Shown: piece after piece, positions 18,845-27,424 of the stretch
How positions within the stretch are numbered: the stretch's first letter is position 1
Layout of the letters: the number at the start of each line of letters is the position of its first letter
Assembly (NCBI GenBank): GCA_015852425.1
Contig: JAAAIG010000031.1
Location: 49,878 to 77,301, forward strand
Direction of reading: 5' to 3'
From: Gryganskiella cystojenkinii
Lineage: Eukaryota; Mortierellomycota; Mortierellomycetes; Mortierellales; Mortierellaceae
DNA length: 27,424 bases
Translations under genes and position numbers: made by a program
The notes under the pieces: model-generated
The model's database searches: none
What the model saw: the letters and a program-made list of their open reading frames with translations, nothing else
What the model was told of the DNA's origin: nothing

Positions 18845-20132
18845 ATGATTTTCACCAAGGTCCGAACTTTGGCAGCCGTGGCTCTGGCCATGATGGCATC
18901 GTCTGTAGTCGAAGCTACTCCTATTCCCGCCCCCGTTGTTCAAAGCACTGGCGTCGAGGCTTACATCCCCGTACGCGAACGTGTCTATACCGCCGAACAA
19001 CTCGAGCAACATGAGAAGCTCCTCAAGCGTTCATCTGCTGGCTTAAACGATTGGAACTGCAAGCCCTCTGCGTCCCACCCCTACCCTCTGATCCTCGTCC
19101 ACGGTTTGGTAAGTCTAAATCGCCGTCCGAAGAAGAACAAAAATGTTTATTTGATCTGGAGCTAACCATGGATACCGCCTTCTTTCTTTGAACAGCTCGG
19201 CAACTCCTGGGACAACTGGATCTACATGGGTCCCCGTTTTGCTGTCGCTGGTTACTGCACCTATGCTCTCACCTATGGTCAATTGAGTGGCATTCCCCTC
19301 TTTGCTGGCCTTGACAAGATGGAGAACAGTGCACAGCAACTCTCGGTGTTTGTCGACAAGGTCTTGGCCTCGACTGGCGCCTCCAAGGTGGACTTTGTTG
19401 GTCACTCTCAGGGAACTCTGATGCCCCGTTACTACCTGAAGTTCTTGGGCGGTGCCGCCAAAGTTCGTAAGAAAATTATCCAAAAAAAAGGAAAAAAGAA
19501 AAAATGAAGCGTTTGGTTGCTCATGCTGCCTAATGCTGTTCTCACTTATCAATCGTTTTATCTTCTCATTCTCCGTCGTTAACTAGGCAAGTACCTTGGG
19601 TTCGGCGCTATTGCATACGTAAATATCTCGTGGCATGGAGTAGCTGCATGGCATGGAGTAGCTGCATGGCATCATGACACCAAAAATGATGAACGCAATT
19701 TGCTGACCTTTTATTATTATCAATTATTCTACTCCATAGGGAACAACCTTGGATGGCCTCTACCCCTTCTTGGCTTCCCTTGGTCTCTACGACACTGTCA
19801 AGAACCTCATCGACCCCGTCTGCCTCTCATGCTTTCAATTCTTGGAAGGCTCTGACTTCCTCAAAAACTTGAACGCCGGTGGCGATACTGTCCCTGGAGT
19901 TCAGTACAAATTCATTGCCTCCAAGTTTGATGAGGTCGTTACCCCTTACACCAACGGCTTCTTGAAGGACAATAACCCTCTTGTCCAGGATGTTACCCTT
20001 CAGAACCTCTGCAGTGTCGATCTTGCTGACCATGTTCTCCAGATGGCCGATCCCATCGTCTTCCACGAAGCCGATGCTTTCCTCAACCCCCAGGCTCCCC
20101 AGACCGTCAACTGTCTCTCGGCCTTGTATTAA
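18845..20132 (+). CDS. Secreted triacylglycerol lipase, alpha/beta-hydrolase (4 exons)
   Basis: It hydrolyses acylglycerol esters outside the cell. Exons are 18845-19108, 19196-19466, 19587-19618 and 19740-20132; introns are 87, 120 and 121 nt, giving 319 residues. The signal peptide MIFTKVRTLAAVALAMMASS ends near VEA (residue 24). A propeptide-like stretch ends at LLKR (61-62), a Kex2-type dibasic site just before the mature domain. The oxyanion motif LILVHGLGNSWDNW (82-96) is split by intron 1. The nucleophile elbow is VGHSQG with Ser159. The likely triad partners are Asp253 (SKFDEVVTP) and His286 (ADHV). Cysteines at 72, 109, 217, 220 and 279 suggest disulfides. The 32-nt third exon encodes KYLGFGAIAY, joined to GTTLDGL. 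The arrangement resembles class-2 (EstA/LipA-like) secreted lipases. Intron 3 carries an 18-bp tandem duplication. Substrate chain length is not readable. Confidence 0.92.
19631..19672 (+). repeat. 18-bp tandem duplication in lipase intron 3
   Basis: TGGCATGGAGTAGCTGCA occurs twice in direct succession (19631-19648 and 19649-19666), followed by a partial third copy TGGCAT. The splice sites of the intron are not affected. Confidence 0.95.
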
Positions 20133-20336
20133 TCATCACTCAAATCAGGGAACCGTCAACAACACCAAAAAAATTACCCTTTGTAAATACCCGTATTATT
20201 CTAACATGTCGGGATGAAGGATTGAAAGGTCATCACTACTCTGCAGTGCAGACTCGGCCTCTTTTTTCCTTTTTGTATCTACTTTTCTATTTCATCTGCT
20301 TCTATATATCCAACTGTCATATATTCCATTGCGAAG

Positions 20337-20342
20337 AATAAA
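20337..20342 (+). terminator. Poly(A) signal AATAAA of the lipase gene
   Basis: AATAAA about 205 nt past the lipase stop, preceded by a T-rich stretch. Confidence 0.5.
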
Positions 20343-21201
20343 AATCGTGCCCTTTGCCTCGCATAACGTGGATGTTCCTCATCTCATTTAAACCTTGCCT
20401 CGATACGGGAAAGACCCTCATCGGTTTATTTATCTTGCTTTCTTTTATTATCTTATTGAAAGGGATGCTATCGAAAACCACAACGTCAGAAGATCATCAA
20501 CCTCGTGAGTGAATACAGTAAAAGAATAGACAGGGCGAAGGGGGTAGGTACTCTCTCAAAGGTACATCGTACGGCGCACTGGGCGATCAACAGTGACAGC
20601 AATTATTTCCTCGTTTTTGTGTTTCGCTCTCAAATGCAAACCTCACACTCTGCGCTGACGAAGCGAAAAGGCTCCTCTTTATCTCTTTGCAAGCGAACAC
20701 AACAACAACAGATTCGCACGACATCCCCGAATGTTGTTTGTTGTTGCGTTGTGTAGGGGAGGGAAGGGAAGAGGAGGAAGCGGGCGGCGAGTCAAAATTG
20801 AGCACAACGGCCAGCCGGTCCCATCCCCACCCCTTGTTTTTGTCTTGCTCTTCTTCATCGCATGTGTTGCTCACCATTGCAAAGCTTTTTTTCCCCTTGT
20901 CTTACGCGTACTTGCAAGAAAGGTACATAACACAGCATACGCACAGAAGGGTAAAAGCAATAACCCTCTTCTACGGTTCTTCCCGTTCTCAACAGAAGAA
21001 AGACCTCTGTTCATAGCCTTTCTCCTCAAGACCTTCACCTCAAACTGCTTTCTTAAGTTTCTTTTCACCCACCCGCTGATGCTTAATTCTTGGTGTCACA
21101 AGACAGCGGAGAATCCCAACTTCCGAGGAATTTTTCTCCACATTTCAACGTTCATTCCCTTCGCGCCACCAAAACAAATTACGCTTGAAAAAAGGAGAAG
21201 G

Positions 21202-21207
21202 TTTATT
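21202..21207 (-). terminator. Poly(A) signal AATAAA of the carboxylesterase gene
   Basis: TTTATT on + is AATAAA on the minus strand, about 100 nt past the stop codon at 21310. Confidence 0.5.
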
Positions 21208-21309
21208 ATGCACAAGGGTGTGGTGGGGATATGAGCTTGGTTGTTCTTATGCTCTATGCTCGAGTAATTACAAAGTTGTTTCTTTTAAAAGAAGAAGAGC
21301 AAAAACTCT

Positions 21310-23535
21310 TTAGAGCTGGAAGTCGTAGTGGATAGCCTGATCCATGAATCCGCAGAACTGGGGGCGGAGACCACCAGTTGAGACTGAGGACGAAGAATCA
21401 AACATCAAGATATTCTGGACCTTGGCATCGTACTGGGGCCAGTTGGGAACAGTCGAATCGGCACCAGAGGCCTGAACTGTAGGGTTAGGGTTGCCACCGG
21501 AAACCGCAAAGGCCGTCCAGCGGTCCATGACGGTTCTTGAAAGGGCAGCATCATCAGCGGTCCAGGGGTAAGCCGTGGCGTTGTTCATAAGAGCAGGGCT
21601 GGCAAAGACCAAAGCAACATCGTCGCCGTGGCAGACATGGGTGGCGCAGATATCACCGCTGGGACGGTTGGGGTTGTAACCCTTCTGGAACTGGTATTGG
21701 TAAACTGCTGTGCCGGTACCGGCATAAGCCTTGGCGAGGTACTGAGTAGGACAGATCCAAAGGTAATCGGTGGCAAGAGCTCCCTCGGCCTCACGGACGC
21801 CATCGGGGTTGGAACCATCAATGGTATAGAGGCCGTAACCGATGGTCATCATGGAACGCTGGTAACCGAGAATGGTTCCAAGAGTCAAACCAAAAACAGA
21901 GGCAGGCATGGGGGTAGCCTGACCGAGCGAAGGCAAGAAACCGTTGGCCTCGTTCTTCATGGTACCAATCATCAAGGGGACTTTCTGGACACCACCGTTC
22001 TTACCGGCAATCAACTGGTCAAAGTTATCAAAGAGCAAGATGCCGTCAATCGAGGGCTTGATCAACTCGAGGAAGGACTCTTCAGGAGCCTTGGAGATGG
22101 CCTGACTGACGATGGTGTTCTGGGCGACGAGGATATCAGAAACGTTCTTGGAGCGCATGCAAGCAAGATCAGCGCAGTTCAAGAGAGTCATGGCACCGCC
22201 AGAGACGACAGTCGAGGCAGTCTTGACGTTGTTGAATGGCAAATCAATGGGATCAGACTGAGCAATGGCAGCACGGAACATACCCTTGGTGGCAGCAGGC
22301 ATGGACAAGAGGGTACGGATGGCGTGACCTCCAGCAGACTCTCCAAAGATGGTAACCTGAGAGTGGTCACCACCAAAGGAGGCAATGTGATCCTGGACCC
22401 ACTGAAGGGCAACGAGCATATCACGGACACCCTGATTACCGGGCAAGGTCGAGCGGCTGATGCCAGCATCAACACGCTCCAAGAAACCGAGCAAACCCAA
22501 ACGATAGTTAATCGTGACAACAACGACTTGACCGCGACTGGCCATGTTGGCAGGGTTGAAGGCAGGGTCAGAACCATAACCTGTGGTGAAGGAGCCACCG
22601 TGAATGCTAATTTGAAAATGACAATATGTGAGCAGGAGAGTCAGTAACTCGACACTCCCATCTTCAATAAAGCGAGACATGGCGTTGAGAGCATAATCTT
22701 CAGTCACTTACTAAAACATAACGGGCAAGAGACCACGGTCATCGGCATTCAATTTTGGCGTAAAGACGTTTAAGAACAAGCAGTCCTCGTTACCACCGGG
22801 GAGATCTCCGAGCTGAGGGCATTTGCTGCCGGGAGCAGTAGCATCAACAGCGTTGGTCCATTTAGTGGTGATGGGGGAGGGAGCGGCGAAACGCAAGGCA
22901 CCGACCGGGGCCTTGGCATAACGAATACCCTCGAAACGGAATCCGAGCTTGTCACGGTTACCGGTGACACGACCCAAGGTGGTGATCACTTGGACCTTAC
23001 CTGAAATGTTGTTGTTCGAGCAAAGAGAAGGAAGGAAACGAAGGCAAGAACCACCAGTTTTGACAGTCGCAGATCCGTTGCTCAGGATCAAAGTATCACA
23101 CTTGGTCAAGTAGTTAGGGTCGCTGGCACCGGTGTCGACGTAGTACTCAGTCACGTTGGGAGCGACCTGGGTCAACATTGTGGCAACAGCAGGGAGAGAA
23201 CGGCTCTGGGCCGAGTAGAGAAGCTCTCCGAGCTTGGTGCAGGATGCAGCACCACGGGCAGCAATGCGTTGATCAGGGAGCACGACAAAAGGGAACGGTG
23301 CACCACCGACTTCAAGGTTGTTATCAGCCAAGACCTGCACACTGTTGAGGATAGTCTGGGTAGCAGGAGCAGACAAGAGACGTGACTTGGGGGTAGAGTC
23401 AGTGGTGTTGAGGGTGGGATCAGCGACAGTGGTCGAGTTGAGATCGGGCTCGGGGGCGATCAAAACCTGGGCAAAGGCAGCCTGGATTGAGACTGCAGCC
23501 AGTAGGCAGGAAAGGGTCAAGGATTTCATGACCAT
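21310..23535 (-). CDS. Secreted type-B carboxylesterase/lipase with an N-terminal extension (2 exons)
   Basis: An extracellular serine esterase of the carboxylesterase/cholinesterase family. Exons 23535-22712 and 22606-21310 are joined over a 105-nt intron (GTAAGT donor) that restores LLPVMFYIHGGSF; the product is 706 residues. The signal peptide covers about residues 1-22 (LLAAVSIQAAFA). Residues 24-178 are an extra domain with four cysteines (99, 146, 164, 172) and several N-glycosylation sites. The esterase domain begins with VQVITTLGRVTGNRDKLGF (181 on), followed by EDCLFLNVFTP, the oxyanion hole HGGSF (277-281) and GNQGVRDMLVALQWVQ. The nucleophile is Ser365 in FGESAGG. Triad partners are Glu494 (GTMKNEANGF) and His601 (CHGDDVALVF). 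Family members are usually about 550 residues, so the extension explains the size. M1 at 23535 or M3 at 23529 may be the true start. G/C-ending codons suggest good expression. Confidence 0.93.
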
Positions 23536-25559
23536 TGTGAGGGTAAGATGGATGGTTGTGCCTGGCGATGAAAAAGGAAAGGTGTGAAGGGAGAGAGAAG
23601 AGAGAGGGACTAGAGGGGAGAGATCCTGGAAAGGACTGGAAGGGCAGGGGTGAGCTGGAGTAAGAAAGAAGGAGGAGGGAGGACAAAAAAAGTGGCGAAT
23701 AAAGTAAAATGAAAAGAGGCGAATTAAAGAAGGCGATCTCTTTTATCCTCCGTCTTCCCGGGACGGTTAATCATCGCCCGTTGAGAAATGTTGAGCACCC
23801 TTGTTTTTTGATTGAAACTTTAGGATTGGTTTTCCGTTCATGCCGTGTGGCACTATTCTTATCCAACTGATCATTTCCTCCTTTGGCTCTTTCCCTTCCT
23901 TTTCTATCCCCTTCCTCCATCGCATCCAAAAGAAAGTAAAACAAATGGAAAAAAAACATTAAAAGAGAGACAAGGCCACGTCAACGCGAAAACCCAATGA
24001 ACTGTAAAGCAAAGTCAAAACATGAGATGCAAACGAAACCCTTGGGGTTCTTTCATTCTTGGAAAAAGACTCAAGAATCATCAAACTTTTTTTTTCTTTT
24101 TTTCTCCGAGATTGGTTCTTCGTTGCACCCCGAAGGAGCAGTTCTTTATCATGATCCCGTTGGCGGGAAGAAGTTGCAGCAATCATTCACTGATTTTGCC
24201 CTTGCAACAAGGACCCTTTTTTGTCCTGTTCGATACCATGTTCATTTTACCATTCTTACAAAGCATGGTGGGACAGAAATAAAAAATGGCCGCAAGCACG
24301 GTATTCCCACAGGGAATGCTCAACTTTGAGCAACGTGCTTTCTCTTTCCCGCTCTTGTTTTCTTTCCTTCTCTCTATTTTCCTGGGGCTCTCGCCTCTTA
24401 GTGTTGGTCATTCGCACTCCGGTCCAATCTCAATTCATTGCAGAGGCGCGTTTCCTCGAATCCTTCAGTTTGTCCGCTGCGAGGAAAGACGTTGCTTCTA
24501 ACCCGTCTTTTCTTTTGGAAAAAGGAACAAAGAAACAAAGAAACGGGAAGTATGATTGAGCATTTCAAGTTCAATTTGTTCCTGCATGTTGTTTTGGGCT
24601 CTGAAGGATACTCCACCTTATTCTCTTCGGCCCTCGTTTGTGCGTGACCCATTGAGGAGGATCTGACCTGGCGTTTTTTGTTGGTGTTTTTTTTGTGAGT
24701 CGCCGACAATGTTGGTAGATTCTCATTCCTTTTCGATTCTTCCTATTTTTGATCACAAGGTTTATGGACCGATAAATGAGTTACCGACCTGCTGCTAGCC
24801 ACGCGAGAGGGAGAAAAGCGACAAGGGCAGCGTACAAAGAGACGGACAGAGATAGAGAACGAAAGAGGGGAGAGAAGGTAGCGACCCAATTTCCTTTTTT
24901 TCCTTCTCTTTGACAGCCTCTCTCTCCTCTCCTGCAAGGATTGGTTAAGTAGTCAAATAAACCGTCGTGATACGTATCTGGGAGTGCATAACGGTAAAAC
25001 TATGACAAAGGGCATTGAGCGACCTGTAAGACGATGCCTACATGCAGCAGAGCAAAGCCTTTTCACCTAATATTTTTGTGAGCTCGATCGAGTGGCACAT
25101 CTCTTTCTGTCTTTGTTTGCCGTTGGGCGAGGATGAAGGCAATCTCCCTTGATCGCAAATACTGCAAACACTGAAAGTCACGTGTTGAGTATGGTCTTCT
25201 CTGATTGTTTGATTTCCTGCGATGACCACAAAAAAATACCTTGACGGTCGATGCCCTCCATTGTCTGTCATTCGTCCCTTCAAACCATCCATCCATCACT
25301 GCTGAACCTTCAAAAGCCACAATTACTCTCGTCCCATCGCTACCAACGGTCGTTCTCGATATTTTCGAAGGTAATTTTGATTTGACGATTTCTATTTTCT
25401 GTGACCGGAAAGCGATTGTGGATAGATCATTAAACCTCTTGCCCATGTATGCACATTTCTATAGGATTTTTCAAGAAGCAGCCAACCTCTTTCTATCTGC
25501 CAAAACACCAACAACAATCCAACATAGGTCCTTCTGCAGATCCAAAATTGTCTGCTTCT
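23536..25559. other. Divergent intergenic region between carboxylesterase and BRE1
   Basis: About 2 kb holding both promoters. The first 170 bp is purine-rich on +, so the esterase leader is CT-rich. The middle part has poly-T/A runs and only short ORFs. A minus-strand open stretch at 25235-25446 (KSKLPSKISRTTVGSDGTRV then AFEGSAVMDGWFEGTNDRQW) ends at a GTATTT that could be a donor. It looks somewhat protein-like, but no family was recognised. Confidence 0.45.
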
Positions 25560-27424
25560 ATGGACGATAGAAGCAACCGTAAGCGTAGACTTACAGAAGA
25601 CGAAGGAGCATCCTCGCCTGGTCAGACTGCGAGCCCGTCCGTCAACGGGAGCTCTGCTCCCTTCAATCCGCCTCCCAACAAACGACTCTACTCCAACTCC
25701 GGAAGCGGGAGCTCAAGTCCCAGTACTCCCACTAAAGAAGATGGCGAACCTATGACTGCCGCTGAGGTATTCTTTTGTGGCGGAATAATAATTTTGAATA
25801 TTGGAATCACTATGAAAGAGACAGTGTGTCTAACATAATTTTTCTACACGATCTTTATTTCTTGCGTCTTATAGGAAGTCCTGCTCAACTTCCAAAAGGA
25901 GGCCATCTGGAGACAAATCCAAGAGTACAAGAGGGAACTCGCTCGGTCATACGAACGGATAGACACTCTGGAGAAAAAGCAGGGCGAATTCGACACCAAC
26001 ATTTCAACCATTGATTTGTACTGGAAAAAGGTACAATTTACAAGGCTAAAGTATTGCGTAGCATCTCTTGCGATTGGGACAATGAGTGCAGAGGTAAACT
26101 AATGACCTATTGTGCATTTCCCTTCCCGCAGCTACTCCAAGACCTATTGTCGCTGGTCACCCAGTCAACGATCCCTGTAAAATCGTCTGTTCAGGATGCG
26201 ACAGGTATGTATTTCTTTTCCAGGATTGTCAAAGAAAATACAGCAATACTAGAGAATGTGGATCACTAAAGCCAAGATGTGTCGATTTCACTGTCTTAGA
26301 ATCAAATACTCTCGCCTCAGAACTGCGCGAATCAAATGTTGACCTAGCGCACCAGGAGATCAAGGAAATGACAACGGTCGCTGTTAAATCTAGTGTCGGA
26401 GCGAGTGCTGAGCATACCAAGGATTTAGCTTTACAATTGTTGCACTCGATCGAGGCGTGGTCCCAGCATCGCACCAGTTTCTGGACAGAGTTGGCGACAA
26501 CAGGTAATATTTCGTCATTCTGGACATCTTTTAAGGGCGATCTTTTTAATTCTTAGCATTCAGCCAGCCAAGAGTATGCTCACGCCACTGATTTTTTTTT
26601 CTACCTTTTCTCTAGTATCTGAGGAGGGTGGAGCCAAAGTCCAAGCGCTCACTCAGCAACATGCAGCAGTTACCCAACACTTCGAAAAAGGTCAATCAGA
26701 TATCGATCGCTTGCAAGCAAACTGCCACAAGTTTTCGACCCAAGTACTGCGATTGAAGAACGAGCTCGAAATGACTCGAAATCGGTTAAAGGAATCTATC
26801 TCGGATCTCGAGGAATCAAAATCTAGGATCAGACGGATAGAGCAGCGAATTAGTCATGCTCAAAACGGCAGCATCTTGCCAGGAGGCACACTCGGATCAC
26901 CGGATGTCGCCACTCCTACGTCAGCCGAGTTAAACGACATGAGCGAAGCTACACGAGAAGAATTGTTGCAGTACCGACGACTTGCCCTCTCCCGGTTATC
27001 AGAGGTAGAGGAGATGAAGACGCAAAGGACGCTCCTCAATGAAGAACTGGAGAAGGTCAAAATTCAACTGAGCCGGATATCAGACGAGAAAGTCCAGGAT
27101 TCGTCACATGTGCGGTCGCTGTTGGTCCAGATCCAGAACGTCCGATACGACGCTGAATTCTGTCGCGGTGAGGTCTCGAAATTGAGAGTCGACCTGGAGG
27201 ATCTGCATGCTAGTCGACGCAAATTTGTGGACACGCTCGAAAACGAGGAAAAGAATCGTCGAGCCATCTTGGAGGCGGAATTGAAAAAGTTTGAGGGTGA
27301 TATCTCTCGTGTCCGGGACAGTCGCGATCGATTCCAGCAAATGTATGAGAACCGCTGTACAAAAGATGATTATGAGATGCAGCAGAATCAAGAAATCCGA
27401 AAGATCGCCAACACTCGAAAGGTA
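25560..27424 (+). CDS. BRE1: BRE1-type E3 ubiquitin ligase for histone H2B, 5' part only (5 exons seen)
   Basis: Bre1 works with Rad6 to monoubiquitinate H2B during transcription elongation. Exons are 25560-25766, 25875-26030, 26132-26204, 26300-26503 and 26616 to the edge, with introns of 95-112 nt and all phases matching; 483 codons are in the window. The N-terminus is basic and Ser/Pro-rich (DDRSNRKRRL), followed by the conserved block EVLLNFQKEAIWRQIQEYKR, TIDLYWKKLLQDLL, then long coiled coils (EVEEMKTQRTLLNEELEKVK; FCRGEVSKLRVDLEDLHASR; VRDSRDRFQQMYENR; QEIRKIANTRK). The catalytic C-terminal RING finger lies beyond the window. The final GTA may be the next codon or the start of a donor after AAG. 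An in-frame ATG at 25449 would add 37 unconserved residues, so 25560 is preferred. Confidence 0.9.

Larger units (their letters stand above)
20133..21309. other. Convergent intergenic region between lipase and carboxylesterase genes
   Basis: Both flanking genes end here. The lipase signal is the AATAAA at 20337-20342; the esterase signal is at 21202-21207. The rest holds only short ORFs on both strands with no family motif, and pyrimidine-rich sequence around 20990-21100. No gene is supported. Confidence 0.5.

Noticed and set aside
21628..22647. 339-residue + ORF antisense to the carboxylesterase
   Set aside because: It is open because of codon bias in the esterase exon. It spans the esterase splice junction and has no family motif.
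18845..23535. A secondary-metabolite gene cluster around the lipase and esterase
   Set aside because: No backbone synthase, P450, transporter or pathway regulator is present; the other genes are housekeeping.

Overview
The window is eukaryotic nuclear DNA, almost certainly from an early-diverging fungus and most likely Mortierellaceae (an inference from protein character and gene structure, not a database match). Every confident gene is split by short GT-AG introns, mostly 87-125 nt, and reading frame is kept across every junction used here. CaaX-ended NAP1, an SR protein with RRM plus zinc knuckle, a Bre1-type E3 ligase, an Akr1-type palmitoyltransferase and a cytochrome-b5-type delta-9 desaturase N-terminus fit a fungus outside the yeasts. 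There is no rRNA, convincing tRNA, CRISPR array or intact transposon.

Layout. 1-658 (-): first exon of an acyl-CoA delta-9 desaturase running off the left edge. 2293-5005 (-): five-exon ankyrin-DHHC palmitoyltransferase (Akr1). 6092-7141 (+): two-exon short-chain dehydrogenase of the retinol/3-hydroxybutyrate dehydrogenase type. 7494-8995 (+): nucleoplasmin-like FKBP (Fpr3/Fpr4 type). 9393-11554 (+): NAP1. 11921-13343 (+): a probable decayed gene with surviving splice sites, preceded by two ACGCGT boxes. 13708-15075 (-): six-exon SR-type splicing factor with a 13-nt micro-exon. 15076-18844: a 3.8-kb stretch with no gene I can support. 18845-20132 (+): secreted triacylglycerol lipase. 21310-23535 (-): secreted type-B carboxylesterase, tail to tail with the lipase. 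25560-27424 (+): 5' half of BRE1, running off the right edge.

How the genes relate. Two themes recur. One is chromatin: two acidic histone chaperones (FKBP, NAP1) lie head to tail, and the H2B ubiquitin ligase BRE1 is in the same window. The other is lipid metabolism: desaturase, lipase, carboxylesterase and a dehydrogenase of uncertain substrate. Nothing shows that these are co-regulated, and this is not a biosynthetic cluster. I found no wholly new system. The most unusual items are the SR-protein micro-exon, whose skipping would open a long alternative frame, and the decayed unrecognised gene.
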